This document shows, in pieces, positions 28,206 to 39,812 of a DNA stretch of 64,000 nt (position 1 is the stretch's first letter; every line of letters begins with the position of its first letter). The notes below the pieces were generated by a model that was not told the origin of the DNA, searched no databases, and was given only the letters and a program-made list of their open reading frames with translations. Source of the stretch: Providencia manganoxydans (GTDB lineage Bacteria > Pseudomonadota > Gammaproteobacteria > Enterobacterales > Enterobacteriaceae); contig NZ_CP067099.1 in the NCBI RefSeq assembly GCF_016618195.1, positions 2,790,001-2,854,000 of the forward strand, in the 5' to 3' direction. The translations under genes and the position numbers were made by a program.

Positions 28206-29411
28206 AATATAAACCAACAATAAATAATTTACTCAATTTATCTTAGTATCTTATTACTCTTAAAAAATGACTCTGTAATAAGATAAAAATTAAAAAAACT
28301 GTTACTTTAAAACCGAAAAAACACCTAACTGGAGTTGAATATAGGATTAACCACCTAGAGAGTAAATACGTTTATAACGATCGATCTTAAAATTTTAATA
28401 GAAAATAACTATCAAAAATAAATTATTGATCGTTATATGCAATATATCGTTTAATTTAAGCCAATAATATCAAAACATTGAGAAAATAACCCATAATATG
28501 GGTATTTGAAATACTCTTATTATGGGTTATTCATATTTGGTGTATGTTAATATAATTAACGATATTTTCATTTTGTTACAAATTTAATTTTTTTGATATA
28601 GTTTACTTTGAAAATACATTTCCTTTTTTAAAAAAACATAATCACTGTTAATTTAAACATATGAGCAACCAAAAATATTATTAATTAAAAATCAATTAAT
28701 TAGTAATTGAGAGGCATGCGTAACGTATTGAACAAGAAGTATTAGAGAAAAAATAGATAATTCATCTTAACTATAACGTAGGTAAATAAAAATTCCATTT
28801 AATGAGTATTAACTCTTTACTGTTAAATTTAATGTCTTAAGCTATACAACAAAAAATGCTATTATCATCTCTCTCTTTAGCCTCACCATCATTCATTTCA
28901 TATACAGATTCTATTAATTGCATTCCTCCTCTATTTTTCATTTCAGTTAAAAGTGCAGAACTCTAACTAAAAACCGCCCCTCTCAATCAAAGTCTAATCC
29001 CCTACTTTGATTAATAAAAAACGTCTAGAAAAAATTAACTTTAATTAACACCTTGTTCTATATTAATAATCTCTCATTACTGATTTTGTTCTTTCATAAA
29101 TTTAGCCAATATGCACAATCTAGCAGAACGACCAAAAGACCCAGTAAACCGATTATTGATATTGAAATTGAGCAACAACAACCCGCGAACCTTCGTGAAC
29201 GTTTATTTTATTAAAACCCAATACTATCGCTCAAATCTGCTAATGATGAACGGATAAGATCTCATCAAAAATGGTTCACAATGTATATAGTAAGTGGATA
29301 GCCGAAAACGATGTTAGCTAAACTGATATTTTAAATGAATAATGCCCTATCACTGCTCCAAGAAAGCAATAATAAGGCAATTAATTCATTATATTCAAAT
29401 GGGTAAACCAA
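28206..29411. other. 1.2-kb AT-rich gap between regulator and fliE
   Basis: No complete gene is visible. The first half is extremely AT-rich, with many A and T runs. Near the end, 29029-29214, one plus-strand frame stays open for 61 codons, has no ATG, and closes with a protein-like tail (KPIIDIEIEQQQPANLRERLFY is the run, given as 29146-29211), so a decayed gene is possible. Upstream promoter elements for the regulator gene should lie at the left end. Confidence 0.5.
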
Positions 29412-29723
29412 TTACACAGGTATAGACATCACCTCTTGATATGCCGCCACCAACTTATTACGTACTTGGATCCCCATCTGCAAGCTCAAGCTGGCCTTTT
29501 GCATATCCACCATGACATCATTGAGCGATACATTCTCTTTCCCCAAGGTAAAATCTTCGATCTGTTTCGCCGAGTGGTTTCTGACGTCATTAATTTGCTC
29601 CACAGCTGACACAAGATGATCCGCAAATCCTACAGGCTCAATAATAGGTTTGCTGTGATTGGCGGCTTGGGTAGCAGTCGCTTGCAGCTGTGATAGCACC
29701 CCTTCAATAGCTTGAATAGTCAT
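29412..29723 (-). CDS. fliE: Flagellar hook-basal body protein FliE
   Basis: A 103-residue rod-adaptor protein that links the MS ring to the rod. The C-terminal family core is clear: VSLNDVMVDMQKASLSLQMG and VRNKLVAAYQEVMSIPV. It is divergent from fliF, as in other enterobacteria, with a 240-bp promoter region between that should be under FlhDC control. Confidence 0.93.
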   Translation of the reverse strand: MTIQAIEGVLSQLQATATQAANHSKPIIEPVGFADHLVSAVEQINDVRNHSAKQIEDFTLGKENVSLNDVMVDMQKASLSLQMGIQVRNKLVAAYQEVMSIPV

Positions 29724-29963
29724 GTATTTCTCTTCAATTTCATAGGCGAACGGTCATCGCATTCTAGTTAGGCATACTTACCCTAGCACAGGCTTTTTAA
29801 CTTGAAGCCGATAAATAACACCAAATTTATAGGCTGATTCCGTCATTAGATTTATTAGAGTCATCAATAATAGCAACGTAAAAAAGTGACGTGACGAAGA
29901 GGGAATAACATTGTTTCGCCAAAAGTGTTTTCATCTGTTGATTTTGCAAGGCAAGGAATATCT

Positions 29964-31649
29964 ATGAGTGCCGCATCTAAAGAAACGGGAGAGGTTTCAA
30001 AAGGGTTTGCATCTATTGCTACGCGCCTCAAATCATCCCCAAAAATTCCACTAATGATTGCTGGTGCTGCGGCGATTGCGGTTGTTGTCGCCCTACTTCT
30101 TTGGCTACGCAGTCCTGACTATCGAGTACTTCTTAGTAACCTCAGTGCCAAAGACGGTGGTGATATAGTCAGCCAATTAACACAAATGAACGTACCTTAT
30201 CAAATCGCTGATAATGGTAGTGCAATTTTGGTACCCGCGGATAAAGTTCATGAACTACGTCTTAAATTAGCGCAATCTGGATTGCCTAAAGGAGGCAATA
30301 CGGGTTTCGAACTGTTAGATAAAGAACAGTTTGGTATCAGCCAATTTAGCGAACAAGTTAACTACCAACGTGCATTGGAAGGTGAATTATCACGCACCAT
30401 TGAATCGCTGAGCCCTGTCCAAAACGCACGTGTTCATTTGGCCATCCCAAAACCCACTTTATTTGTTCGTGAACAAAAGCTCCCGACAGCCTCAGTCACC
30501 GTAGGATTACTACCGGGACGCATGTTAGATGAAAGTCAAATCACAGCAATTGTCCATATGGTCTCCAGTAGCGTTTCAGGTTTAACCGCTGCAAATGTGA
30601 CGATTGTCGATCAAACAGGTCGTTTACTGACTAACAATGATAACAGTCAACAATCGGCTAATAGCGCACAAATAAAAATGACTAAAGAGATGGAATCCCA
30701 TCTCAAACAACGGATTGAAGATATCCTGTCACCATTAGTCGGTCGCGCCAACGTGCATGCACAAGTCACAGCGCAAATGGATTTCTCTAAAGTTGAGCAA
30801 ACCTCTGAAGAATATAAGCCGAATCAAACACCTGAAAGTGCGGCAATTCGCTCACGACAAAACAGCCAGAGTATGCAAAACAACAATGGTGGAACAGGTG
30901 GTGTGCCGGGAGCATTATCCAACCAACCACCAAACGCCCCATCAGCACCTGTTTCGACGGATAAAAACAACCAAACTAGCCAAAAAAATAATATGTCGGG
31001 TAATGGTTCAAGCCACTCACAGAGTGATGAAACCACTAATTACGAGGTCGACCGTAAAATTAGTCACACTCAGCGTCAGATAGGTGTTGTTGATAGATTA
31101 TCAGTCGCAGTGATCATCAATTACTTACCCCAAGAAGGTGAAAATGGCGTCCAAATGAAACCATTACCACCAGAAATGATGAAGCAAATTGATGCGCTAA
31201 CCCGTGAGGCAATGGGGTATTCAGTTGATCGTGGAGACTCTTTAAACATCACTAACTCATTATTTACCAACGAAACCGTTGTTGAAGAACAACCTTCGAT
31301 GCTGGAAAACCCACAGCTTATCGCCCAAATATTGGATTACGGTAAGATCCTCTTAATCGCCATTATCGCTTGGTTTATGTGGCGTTTCGGTATCAAGCCA
31401 CAATGGGTGAAATACCGCCAATCACAGCAAGCGCAAGTGACCGCCGAAACCTTTGTTACGACTCAACCTAAAACCCCGCTCGTGGTTGATGAAGAAATTA
31501 ATGAAGATATGGACGAACAAACACGTCGTCGCCTGACTCGCCAACGTGTCAGTGCTGAAATTCAAAGTCAACGTATTCGTGAAATGGCAGAGAAAGACCC
31601 ACAAGTGGTTGCCATGGTCATTCGTCAGTGGTTAGGAAAAGCACAATGA
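29964..31649 (+). CDS. fliF: Flagellar MS-ring protein FliF
   Basis: A 561-residue inner-membrane ring protein. Two membrane segments flank a large periplasmic part: about 32-50 ([20 protein letters not shown]) and about 445-465 ([16 protein letters not shown]). Ring-building motifs such as [15 protein letters not shown] and [14 protein letters not shown] are conserved, and the C-terminal tail that binds FliG is present. The ATG at 29964 ([10 protein letters not shown]) has AAGGA six bases upstream, unlike the 13-codon longer reading. It heads fliFGHIJK and overlaps fliG by four bases. Confidence 0.96.
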   Translation: MSAASKETGEVSKGFASIATRLKSSPKIPLMIAGAAAIAVVVALLLWLRSPDYRVLLSNLSAKDGGDIVSQLTQMNVPYQIADNGSAILVPADKVHELRLKLAQSGLPKGGNTGFELLDKEQFGISQFSEQVNYQRALEGELSRTIESLSPVQNARVHLAIPKPTLFVREQKLPTASVTVGLLPGRMLDESQITAIVHMVSSSVSGLTAANVTIVDQTGRLLTNNDNSQQSANSAQIKMTKEMESHLKQRIEDILSPLVGRANVHAQVTAQMDFSKVEQTSEEYKPNQTPESAAIRSRQNSQSMQNNNGGTGGVPGALSNQPPNAPSAPVSTDKNNQTSQKNNMSGNGSSHSQSDETTNYEVDRKISHTQRQIGVVDRLSVAVIINYLPQEGENGVQMKPLPPEMMKQIDALTREAMGYSVDRGDSLNITNSLFTNETVVEEQPSMLENPQLIAQILDYGKILLIAIIAWFMWRFGIKPQWVKYRQSQQAQVTAETFVTTQPKTPLVVDEEINEDMDEQTRRRLTRQRVSAEIQSQRIREMAEKDPQVVAMVIRQWLGKAQ

Positions 31650-32638
31650 TATTAACAGGAACCGAAAAAAGTGCCGTGATGCTAATGACACTCGGCGAAG
31701 ATCAAGCCGCAGAGGTCTTTAAACACCTGAATCCCAAAGAAGTTCAACAACTGAGTATGGCGGTTTCTAACATGCGCCAAATCTCAAATAATGAACTGGC
31801 TGAGGTACTCACTGAGTTTGAAGAATCCGCCATTCAATTTGCAGCACTCAATATTAATACCAATGATTATCTACGTTCAGTGCTGATCAAAGCATTAGGT
31901 GAAGAGCGTGCGGCTAGCTTGTTAGAAGATATCTTTGATAAACAAGAAAGTACATCCGGTATTGAAAGTCTCAATTACATGGAACCGCAAACCGTGGCCG
32001 ATATTATTCGTGATGAACATCCACAAATTATCGCCACGATATTGGTTCACTTAAAACGCAACCTTGCTGCCGATGTTTTAGAGCTGTTTGACGAGCGCCA
32101 ACGTAATGACATCATGCTACGTATCGCGACCTTTGGTGGTGTACAACCCGCAGCCTTGGCCGAGCTTACCGAAGTTCTTAATAACTTATTGGATGGCCAA
32201 AACCTCAAACGCAGCAAAATGGGTGGCGTAAGAACCGCGGCTGAAATCATCAATCTAATGAAAAATCAACAAGAAGAAAGCGTGATTGATGCAATGCGTG
32301 ACTACGATGGCGAATTGGCACAACGCATTATCGACGAAATGTTTCTATTCGAAAATCTTATTGAGGTCGACAATCGCAGCATTCAACGTATTCTACAAGA
32401 AGTTGCCAACGATTCGTTGGTTATTGCCCTTAAAGGCAGTAATCAAGCACTACGCGACCACTTCCTTAACAATATGGCGGTACGTGCTGCTGAAATCGTT
32501 CGCGATGATTTGGAGTCCCGTTCACCTGTCCGTATGTCACAAGTAGAAACCGAGCAAAAAGCGATCTTGATGATAGTGCGTCGTTTAGCAGAAAAAGGCG
32601 AAATCAGCATTGGTGGTGGAGACGATGTCTATGTCTAA
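31646..32638 (+). CDS. fliG: Flagellar motor switch protein FliG
   Basis: A 330-residue rotor protein of the C ring, on which the stator acts. The N-terminal domain begins [20 protein letters not shown], the EHPQ motif appears as [12 protein letters not shown], and the C-terminal torque domain has the charged [12 protein letters not shown] and [10 protein letters not shown] segments. The start overlaps fliF by ATGA, with AGGA upstream. Confidence 0.96.
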   Translation: MILTGTEKSAVMLMTLGEDQAAEVFKHLNPKEVQQLSMAVSNMRQISNNELAEVLTEFEESAIQFAALNINTNDYLRSVLIKALGEERAASLLEDIFDKQESTSGIESLNYMEPQTVADIIRDEHPQIIATILVHLKRNLAADVLELFDERQRNDIMLRIATFGGVQPAALAELTEVLNNLLDGQNLKRSKMGGVRTAAEIINLMKNQQEESVIDAMRDYDGELAQRIIDEMFLFENLIEVDNRSIQRILQEVANDSLVIALKGSNQALRDHFLNNMAVRAAEIVRDDLESRSPVRMSQVETEQKAILMIVRRLAEKGEISIGGGDDVYV

Positions 32639-33362
32639 ATCACCAATCGATCAACAATCATGGAAACCTTGGCAACTGCGTGAATTGAATCAATGGGATC
32701 TCAATTCCCCAGCTATTCCTTCATTGGATGACCTACCAGAGCCTGATAAACCGAAAGTTCCCTGTCTTGAGCCGCAAGAGGTACTTGAGCAAATCAATCT
32801 ATTGGATAACTTAAAAGAAGAAGCCCAACGTTCAGGTTACCAACAAGGCCATGAACTTGGACAAAAAGAAGGTTATCAAGCAGGTTTTGAGCAAGGGTTA
32901 CGTGCAGGTGAAGAACAAGGTCGCCAACAAGCTCTCGCGCAAGAACAGCCAATCATTGAAACTTGGCAAAAATTACTGTCCGAGTTTAATTATTCAATTG
33001 ATAGTTTCGATACCGTCATCACCACTAAGTTGCTGCAAATTGCCTTAACTGCCGCTAAACAAGTATTAGGTCAATCAACTATTTGTGATGGCACAGCGCT
33101 ACTAGAAGAAATCAGCCATTTATTACAACAAAAACCCATTTTCTCAGGCCAGCCTGAGCTACATGTCAACCCTGCTCACATAGAGCTGATTGAGCAACAT
33201 TTAGGTTCATTATTAAGCCTTAATGGTTGGCGTTTAGTTGCCGATCCTAAGCTACACCTCGGTGGTTGCCGTGTCGTCGCTGAAGATGGCGAAACCGATA
33301 TGACCGTCGCGACACGTTGGCAAGAATTGTGCCGCCTTTATGCGCCGGAGACTTTGTCATGA
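32631..33362 (+). CDS. fliH: Flagellar export regulator FliH
   Basis: A 243-residue cytoplasmic protein that binds the FliI ATPase and docks it to the C ring. The central GxxxG-rich stretch ([20 protein letters not shown] and following) is the family hallmark, and the conserved FliN/FliI-binding parts [10 protein letters not shown] and [14 protein letters not shown] are present. I chose the ATG at 32631, nine bases after GGTGGAG; it overlaps fliG by eight bases. Confidence 0.93.
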   Translation: MSKSPIDQQSWKPWQLRELNQWDLNSPAIPSLDDLPEPDKPKVPCLEPQEVLEQINLLDNLKEEAQRSGYQQGHELGQKEGYQAGFEQGLRAGEEQGRQQALAQEQPIIETWQKLLSEFNYSIDSFDTVITTKLLQIALTAAKQVLGQSTICDGTALLEEISHLLQQKPIFSGQPELHVNPAHIELIEQHLGSLLSLNGWRLVADPKLHLGGCRVVAEDGETDMTVATRWQELCRLYAPETLS

Positions 33363-34723
33363 CCGTGAGAATGGGTCGCTGGATAGCAACACTGGATGAT
33401 TTGGAATCCCGGATGAAAGGGATCCCAATGACACGCCATTATGGTCGCCTCACTAAGATCACCGGTTTAGTGATGGAAGCAGAAGGCATTAAAATGCCAT
33501 TAGGAGCGACCTGTTTTATCGAACGTGCGATTAATGGTCGTCATGATGAAGTAGTATGTGAAGTCGTCGGCTTTAATGGCGCACGTATGCTATTAATGCC
33601 ACTGGCTGATCTCGAAGGAATTGCACCGGGTGCTCGTGTTTATGCACAAACTACCGGCGATGACGGCCAAACTAGCCGCCTGTTACCACTCGGTGATGAA
33701 TTACTGGGCAGGATCCTTGATGCACAAGGCACACCACTTGATGGTAAAGGCCCATTAGATGTTAAACATCGCGCACCATTAATCACGCCACCAATTAATC
33801 CACTTGAAAGAACACCGATTAATAGCGTACTGGATGTTGGCGTTCGCGCTATTAATGCGCTTCTCACCGTAGGCCGTGGCCAACGTATGGGGCTCTTTGC
33901 CGGCTCAGGGGTGGGTAAAAGTGTGTTACTTGGCATGATGGCTCGCTTCACGCAAGCTGACATCATTGTGGTTGGCCTAATTGGTGAGCGAGGCCGTGAA
34001 GTTAAAGATTTTATTGAAAATATTTTAGGTGCCGAAGGATTACAACGTGCAGTCGTAGTAGCCGCCCCTGCTGACGTTTCCCCCTTACTACGTATGCAAG
34101 GGGCCTCTTATGCCACACGTATCGCCGAATACTTCCGCGATCTTGGTAAAAACGTACTGCTGATAATGGACTCACTCACTCGTTACAGCATGGCACAGCG
34201 TGAAATCGCACTCGCAATTGGCGAACCACCTGCAACAAAAGGCTATCCCCCCTCTGTATTTGCAAAATTGCCTGCATTGGTTGAACGTGCCGGTAATGGC
34301 AAAAACGGAGGCTCGATCACCGCTTTTTATACCGTACTCACAGAAGGTGATGACCAACAAGATCCGATTGCCGACTCTGCACGCGCTATCTTAGATGGTC
34401 ATATTGTGTTATCGAGAGCGCTTGCCGAATCAGGCCACTACCCCGCTATCGATATTGAGGCTTCAATTAGCCGTGCCATGACTGAGCTCATTGATAAGCA
34501 ACACTATCGTTTGATCCAACGGTTTAAACAACTCACCTCCAGTTATCAACGCAACCGCGATTTGATTAATGTCGGCGCTTATGCAGCAGGCAGTGATCCC
34601 ATGTTAGATATGGCAATCCAATATTACCCACGTATGTCGACATTTTTACAGCAAGACATTGATGAGCGTTGTGATTATCAAACGGCTTGTGAGCAATTAG
34701 TTCATGCGATTCCCAATGAATAA
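33359..34723 (+). CDS. fliI: Flagellar export ATPase FliI
   Basis: A 454-residue hexameric ATPase that unfolds and energises export substrates. Walker A ([15 protein letters not shown]) and Walker B ([13 protein letters not shown]) motifs are intact, as is the F1-type signature [16 protein letters not shown]. The start ATGA overlaps the fliH stop and has GGAG nine bases upstream. Confidence 0.96.
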   Translation: MTVRMGRWIATLDDLESRMKGIPMTRHYGRLTKITGLVMEAEGIKMPLGATCFIERAINGRHDEVVCEVVGFNGARMLLMPLADLEGIAPGARVYAQTTGDDGQTSRLLPLGDELLGRILDAQGTPLDGKGPLDVKHRAPLITPPINPLERTPINSVLDVGVRAINALLTVGRGQRMGLFAGSGVGKSVLLGMMARFTQADIIVVGLIGERGREVKDFIENILGAEGLQRAVVVAAPADVSPLLRMQGASYATRIAEYFRDLGKNVLLIMDSLTRYSMAQREIALAIGEPPATKGYPPSVFAKLPALVERAGNGKNGGSITAFYTVLTEGDDQQDPIADSARAILDGHIVLSRALAESGHYPAIDIEASISRAMTELIDKQHYRLIQRFKQLTSSYQRNRDLINVGAYAAGSDPMLDMAIQYYPRMSTFLQQDIDERCDYQTACEQLVHAIPNE

Positions 34724-34734
34724 TGAGGGGTGAG

Positions 34735-35178
34735 ATGAGTAACAATAATGCGTTAACAACATTACTAAATTTAGCCGTAGAAGCTTCCGACGAAGCGGCA
34801 AAAGTGTTGGCTCAAGTTAGACAAACGCAAGTACAAATGTCTCAACAACTCAACATGCTAGAAAATTATCAAACTGAGTATCGCCAAAAACTCAATCAAA
34901 CATTACACAGTGGAATCGATGCTGATAAATGGCAGAACTATCAACAATTTTTAGTCACATTAGAACTCACCATTGAGCAACAACAGCAACAGCTAACGTT
35001 ATGGGAACAACGCGTGAGTGAAGCTAATCGCCATTGGCAAGAAAAACAACAAAGAGTGAATGCGTTCGATACCTTAATTCAACGTGCCGAACACAGTAAA
35101 AACCAGCGATTAAACCGTTTAGAGCAAAAACAGATGGATGAATTTGCTCAACGTGCAACGTTACGGAGAAACCAATAA
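34735..35178 (+). CDS. fliJ: Flagellar export protein FliJ
   Basis: A 147-residue, almost wholly helical coiled-coil protein, the length of E. coli FliJ. It acts as the stalk of the export ATPase and escorts chaperones. The sequence is glutamine-rich (VRQTQVQMSQQLNMLENYQ). GAGGGG lies five bases before the ATG at 34735. It is directly followed by fliK. Confidence 0.88.
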   Translation: MSNNNALTTLLNLAVEASDEAAKVLAQVRQTQVQMSQQLNMLENYQTEYRQKLNQTLHSGIDADKWQNYQQFLVTLELTIEQQQQQLTLWEQRVSEANRHWQEKQQRVNAFDTLIQRAEHSKNQRLNRLEQKQMDEFAQRATLRRNQ

Positions 35179-36531
35179 ATGGATGTCAATACGCCTAACG
35201 CCCCCGCAATTTCTTCATCTACGGGGCTAAAAAACAGTCATAATCAACAAAATGATCCGCGTTTAGATGCCGATCAAGTGCCAGTATTGCCCTTCCAAGC
35301 AGTTCTTGATAACCAGCAACCGGTTCAAAAACCTACAAACACCAATGATCTTACTGCTAACAAAACATCCCATACAGCTGCTGACACAGTACAAACGGAA
35401 AACTCGCCACAACCAACAACTAAGCAGCAAGCTGAGCATGCCATTGATCAGATGAATTACAGTCGAACTTTACGTCATGACGGTGAACACCCCGTATTAC
35501 AAACACAGCTACTTAATCAAACAGATAGCCTAGAGCAGACTTGGCTAAATAATTTAAAAGTGACAGACGACAGTAAAACATTCATATCCGCTTCAACGCA
35601 GTTTGCTGATGGCAAACAAATGGCCCTTATTCCTTTTGCTGAAAAATCAGTACAACTTAATGCCTCATTTGCCGCTACAGTGCAATCTGAAGAAGATAGT
35701 GAACTGCGCGCACCGATACGACTCACCGATCTTGATAATAAAGACCAACCTGCACACTTAACTGCTTTTATTAAAAATGAAAAAGAAGAGCGCAAAGATC
35801 AGCCTTTATTACCGTTGAATGAAAGCAAAAAAATTGTCGTGAAAGATTTATCTCCTGACTTTATGCCACTAAATAAAAAGAGCATAGAGAGGGAAACATT
35901 CTCAGTATCCCAAGCGATCAGCAATGGAGAAAATACGGGCAATCTGAAGAGTGCCTTCACCTCTTCTGTCGATAACTCTCTACTACAACCTACGTCAACT
36001 CAATCGGCCTCTGCACATACAGTCAGTATGATGCCGACACCTACCGCCACACACACTGTCAGCACCAATACACCGATGATACCCATGCAACCGGGAGTAC
36101 CACTCGGCAGTGAAGCATGGCAGCAGCAAATTAATCAACATATGCTATTTTTTTCACGCCAAGGTATTTCACAGGCACAAATTCGCTTACACCCTGAAGA
36201 TCTTGGTTCCCTAAATGTCCATTTACGCATAGAAGATAACCAAGCGGTAATGCATTTTGTTTCACCTCATAGCCATGTTCGCGCAGCAATGGAAAGCATG
36301 ATGCCAATATTGCGTAACGCACTCCAAGAAAGTGGCATTCACCTAGCACAGGGCTCTGTAGGACAAGACACCCCTAATGGCCAATCAGGTTCAAACAAGC
36401 AAACCGACCATCAACAAAGTTTCCCCTCCTCCAGTGCAACTTTAGTCGGTATCGCTAGCAGTGAGTCATCATTGACTCCATCAGCTCAACCAGTGACTCG
36501 TGCACGAGGTGGCATTGATACATTCGCTTGA
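35179..36531 (+). CDS. fliK: Flagellar hook-length control protein FliK
   Basis: A 450-residue secreted ruler protein that sets hook length and switches export specificity. The first 300 residues are low in conservation, rich in Q, T, S and N, as usual. The C-terminal switch domain (about 310-400) is clear: QGISQAQIRLHPEDLGSLNV followed by VHLRIEDN and HSHVRAAMESMMPILRNAL. It begins on the base after the fliJ stop. Confidence 0.92.
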   Translation: MDVNTPNAPAISSSTGLKNSHNQQNDPRLDADQVPVLPFQAVLDNQQPVQKPTNTNDLTANKTSHTAADTVQTENSPQPTTKQQAEHAIDQMNYSRTLRHDGEHPVLQTQLLNQTDSLEQTWLNNLKVTDDSKTFISASTQFADGKQMALIPFAEKSVQLNASFAATVQSEEDSELRAPIRLTDLDNKDQPAHLTAFIKNEKEERKDQPLLPLNESKKIVVKDLSPDFMPLNKKSIERETFSVSQAISNGENTGNLKSAFTSSVDNSLLQPTSTQSASAHTVSMMPTPTATHTVSTNTPMIPMQPGVPLGSEAWQQQINQHMLFFSRQGISQAQIRLHPEDLGSLNVHLRIEDNQAVMHFVSPHSHVRAAMESMMPILRNALQESGIHLAQGSVGQDTPNGQSGSNKQTDHQQSFPSSSATLVGIASSESSLTPSAQPVTRARGGIDTFA

Positions 36532-36693
36532 TTTTCAAACAATAGGTGGTGATTTCGTAACTAAAGCGCCGAGTTACCCCCTTTTTGTTTCGTTTTTCCC
36601 CCCTTTAGACTGGCTCAATCAAGCCATAATGCTAAAGATTACAAAGTAAAACCCTAATTGGGTTTAGTTTTTATCAATAGGAATTTTGCTAAC

Positions 36694-37176
36694 ATGCCGT
36701 CTTCAAGCAATTCATCTAAAAATTCAAATAAAGGGCTAATGATACTCTTTGCCCTTCTTGCCATCGCTGGTGCAAGTTTTGGCGGTTACACATGGTGGAC
36801 AACACAGCAGACGGCAAACCCAGTCAATGAAGATGAAAAACGCATCAATATGCCTCAACCCATCTTTATGGATTTAGAGCCCTTCACCGTAAATCTACCT
36901 GGCTTGAATGAATCACCTGATCGCGTTTTATATATCAATGTGACCTTACGGCTCGCCAATGAAAAATCACGTAAGCAACTTCACGAATACTTGCCTGAAG
37001 TTCGCAGCCGCTTGTTATTACTGTTGTCTGAACAAAAACCGAAAACACTCAGTACCCATGAAGGGAAACTACAGTTGATGCAAGCCATTAAAGAAACTCT
37101 TTCACCGACGCTGATCCCGGGAGAGTCAGGACAAGATATTTCAGACGTATTATTCACGACCTTTATTTTGCGGTAA
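36694..37176 (+). CDS. fliL: Flagellar basal body protein FliL
   Basis: A 160-residue single-pass inner-membrane protein that rings the stator. One membrane segment lies near residues 15-33 (MILFALLAIAGASFGGYTWW); the periplasmic domain has DLEPFTVNLPG, RVLYINVTLRL and the family end DVLFTTFILR. The ATG at 36694 follows AGGAA. A 160-bp gap after fliK suggests its own promoter for fliLMNOPQR. Confidence 0.93.
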   Translation: MPSSSNSSKNSNKGLMILFALLAIAGASFGGYTWWTTQQTANPVNEDEKRINMPQPIFMDLEPFTVNLPGLNESPDRVLYINVTLRLANEKSRKQLHEYLPEVRSRLLLLLSEQKPKTLSTHEGKLQLMQAIKETLSPTLIPGESGQDISDVLFTTFILR

Positions 37177-37181
37177 TTCAG

Positions 37182-38189
37182 ATGAGCGATAATATTTTAT
37201 CTCAGGCTGAAATCGATGCGTTGCTCAATGATGATGCACCATCATCGAACCAATCAGCGACACCATCCAAAGACAAAGAACACGTTCGTCCTTATGATCC
37301 GAATACACAGCGCCGTGTTATTCGCGAGCGTATGCAATCACTTGAAATCATCAATGAGCGATTTGCACGTCAGTTTCGTATGGGATTGTTTAATATGCTG
37401 CGCCGTAGTCCAGACATTACGGTAGGTGGCATTAAAATCGAGCCTTATCATGAATTTGCTCGTAATTTACCTGTTCCAACTAACTTGAACTTGATCCATA
37501 TGCCACCATTACGTGGCACGGCGCTGTTCACATTTGAACCCGCGTTGGTGTATATCGCAGTCGATAACCTATTTGGTGGCGATGGCCGCTTCCCTGTTCG
37601 CTCTGAAGGTAAAGAATTCACCAATACTGAACAGCGTATTATTAATAGGATGTTGAAACTCGCTTTGGGTGCCTATCGTGAAGCTTGGAAGCCAATAGCA
37701 GATATCGATGTGGAATATGTGCGCTCAGAAATGCAAGTAAAATTCACCAATATCACCACATCTCCAAATGACATCGTCGTTACCACACCTTTTTTAGTGG
37801 AAATCGGCAATACCATTGGTGAATTCAGTATTTGTATCCCTATCGCTATGATTGAGCCACTGCGTGAGCGGTTAATTAATCCCCCCGTAGAACAAGGCCA
37901 CCAAGAAAATGAAGCATGGGTCAGTAATTTAGTCACGCAAGTTAAACGCTCAGAGTTAGAACTTGTCGCCAATTTTGTCGATATCCCATTACGGATATCT
38001 CGCTTACTGCAACTGCAAAAAGGGGATGTGATCCCTATCGATAAACCTGACCGATTAATGGTCAGTGTTGATGGTGTGCCCGTATTGACGAGCCAATATG
38101 GCACTCAAAATGGTCAATATGCATTGCGTGTAGAACATTTGATTAACCCTGTTTTAAACACTCTAGATGAGGAAAGTACCAATGAGTGA
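37182..38189 (+). CDS. fliM: Flagellar motor switch protein FliM
   Basis: A 335-residue C-ring protein that receives the phospho-CheY signal. The N-terminal CheY-binding peptide ILSQAEIDALLN is exact. The middle CheC-like domain and the C-terminal SpoA domain (LRISRLLQLQKGDVIPI and VDGVPVLTSQYG) are complete. It starts five bases after fliL and overlaps fliN by eight. Confidence 0.96.
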   Translation: MSDNILSQAEIDALLNDDAPSSNQSATPSKDKEHVRPYDPNTQRRVIRERMQSLEIINERFARQFRMGLFNMLRRSPDITVGGIKIEPYHEFARNLPVPTNLNLIHMPPLRGTALFTFEPALVYIAVDNLFGGDGRFPVRSEGKEFTNTEQRIINRMLKLALGAYREAWKPIADIDVEYVRSEMQVKFTNITTSPNDIVVTTPFLVEIGNTIGEFSICIPIAMIEPLRERLINPPVEQGHQENEAWVSNLVTQVKRSELELVANFVDIPLRISRLLQLQKGDVIPIDKPDRLMVSVDGVPVLTSQYGTQNGQYALRVEHLINPVLNTLDEESTNE

Positions 38190-38598
38190 GGCGAATAACT
38201 CTCCTGATGCATCAACCAATCACGACAGTGAAGATTTATGGGCTGAAGCGTTGGAGCAACAAAAGAAAGCGGGATCCTCCTCAGCCAGTGCACAGGCGTT
38301 TGCAAGTTTAGATGGGCAAAATACGCTTGATCAGCTTTCTGATATTAATTTAATTATGGATATCCCAGTTCGTCTATCTGTCGAATTGGGTCGCACTAAA
38401 ATGACTATCAAAAAACTATTAAGCCTTTCACAAGGCTCAGTGGTTTCTCTTGATGGACTTGCTGGTGAGCCATTAGATATTTTGATTAATGGCTATTTGA
38501 TTGCTCAAGGTGAAGTGGTGGTAGTCTCTGACAACTATGGTATCCGTATTACCGATATCATTACACCGTCAGAACGCATGCGCCGTTTAAGCCGTTAA
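38182..38598 (+). CDS. fliN: Flagellar motor switch protein FliN
   Basis: A 138-residue C-ring protein. The C-terminal SpoA domain is typical: MDIPVRLSVELGRTKMTIKK, SLDGLAGEPLDILING and YGIRITDIITPSERM. The ATG at 38182 has GAGGAAAG seven bases upstream and lies in the end of fliM. Confidence 0.95.
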   Translation: MSEANNSPDASTNHDSEDLWAEALEQQKKAGSSSASAQAFASLDGQNTLDQLSDINLIMDIPVRLSVELGRTKMTIKKLLSLSQGSVVSLDGLAGEPLDILINGYLIAQGEVVVVSDNYGIRITDIITPSERMRRLSR

Positions 38599-38614
38599 TA
38601 GGTTAGAGACTGAT

Positions 38615-39043
38615 ATGAAAACGACTCCATTTATTAGCCAAACCGAACAACCAAGCGGTCAGGCGATCCCCGCCCTCAGTAATAGTCATAGCTTAATGCA
38701 AATATCAGGGGCATTAGGTGGGATCATCTTGTTAATACTGGCTGGTTCATGGTTAGTGAAAAAACTCGGTCTCGCCCCTAAACAATTAGGTAAAAGCCAA
38801 TTATTAAAAGTGAAAAGTAGCTGTTCACTTGGCAACAAAGAACGTGTAGTTGTGGTAGAAATGAATAATGAATGGCTGGTGCTAGGCGTGACTGCACAAT
38901 CTGTGAATTTACTGCATCAATGCCCAGCGGTGAATAAAAAACCACTTACATCGGTCCCTGAGCCGCTGACATTTCAATCTGTGTTCAAGAAAAAACAAGA
39001 TACAGTTGAGCAAGTGGCCTCCAAAATAACAAATTACCAATAA
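38615..39043 (+). CDS. fliO: Flagellar export assembly protein FliO
   Basis: A 142-residue inner-membrane protein that helps assemble FliP into the export gate. One membrane segment (about 32-50, SGALGGIILLILAGSWLVKK) and the cytoplasmic motif LKVKSSCSLGNKERVVVVE followed by WLVLGVT match the family. It lies between fliN and fliP as usual. Confidence 0.92.
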   Translation: MKTTPFISQTEQPSGQAIPALSNSHSLMQISGALGGIILLILAGSWLVKKLGLAPKQLGKSQLLKVKSSCSLGNKERVVVVEMNNEWLVLGVTAQSVNLLHQCPAVNKKPLTSVPEPLTFQSVFKKKQDTVEQVASKITNYQ

Positions 39044-39055
39044 TTGGAAGCACAC

Positions 39056-39790
39056 ATGTTCCCTTTGAAAACGATAGCTGTGATCGCTTCATTATTACTA
39101 CCCACTCAAGCTTTCGCTTCCTTGCCGCCTATTATCAGCCAAACACTACCTGATGGTGGGCAAAGTTGGTCATTACCAGTACAAACATTACTGTTTTTAA
39201 CCTTATTGGGCTTTATCCCTGCCTTACTGTTAATGATGACCAGTTTTACTCGCATTATCATTGTATTAGGTCTATTACGTAATGCACTCGGTACCCCTTC
39301 TGCACCACCGAACCAAGTATTATTAGGTTTGGCACTATTTTTAACCTTTTTTGTGATGTCACCGGTTGCAGATCAAGCTTACCGCGAAGCCTATCAGCCA
39401 TTTAGTGAAGATAAAATTAGCTTAGAAACTGCTTTAGAAAAAGGCACGGCACCATTTCGCACTTTTATGTTAGGACAAACTCGCGAATCAGATTTAGCGC
39501 TATTCGCACGGATCGCCAAAGTCGGTGATATTCAAGAAGCCAAAGACGTGCCAATGCGTATTTTAGTCCCTGCTTTTATTACAAGTGAGCTTAAAACCGC
39601 TTTTCAAATCGGCTTTACCATTTTTATTCCGTTTTTGATCATCGATCTCGTGGTCGCTAGTGTATTAATGGCGCTCGGTATGATGATGGTGCCGCCGGCA
39701 ACCGTGTCTTTGCCTTTTAAATTAATGCTATTTGTTTTAGTCGATGGCTGGCAGCTGCTACTTGGTTCTTTGTCACAGAGTTTTTTTTAA
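39056..39790 (+). CDS. fliP: Flagellar export gate protein FliP
   Basis: A 244-residue membrane protein, five copies of which form the core of the export gate. It has a cleaved signal peptide (near QAFA), as known for FliP, and the conserved stretches [34 protein letters not shown] and [20 protein letters not shown]. The ATG at 39056 follows GGAAG by six bases. Unlike the usual tight fliPQ arrangement it is 161 bases from fliQ because of an inserted repeat. Confidence 0.96.
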   Translation: MFPLKTIAVIASLLLPTQAFASLPPIISQTLPDGGQSWSLPVQTLLFLTLLGFIPALLLMMTSFTRIIIVLGLLRNALGTPSAPPNQVLLGLALFLTFFVMSPVADQAYREAYQPFSEDKISLETALEKGTAPFRTFMLGQTRESDLALFARIAKVGDIQEAKDVPMRILVPAFITSELKTAFQIGFTIFIPFLIIDLVVASVLMALGMMMVPPATVSLPFKLMLFVLVDGWQLLLGSLSQSFF

Positions 39791-39812
39791 CTAATAGTAT
39801 TGAGTCGTTTAT

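Noticed and set aside
36541..36693. Sigma-28 promoter before fliL
   Set aside because: GCGCCGAGTT resembles the -10 part but there is no TAAA at the right distance; the operon is more likely FlhDC-dependent.
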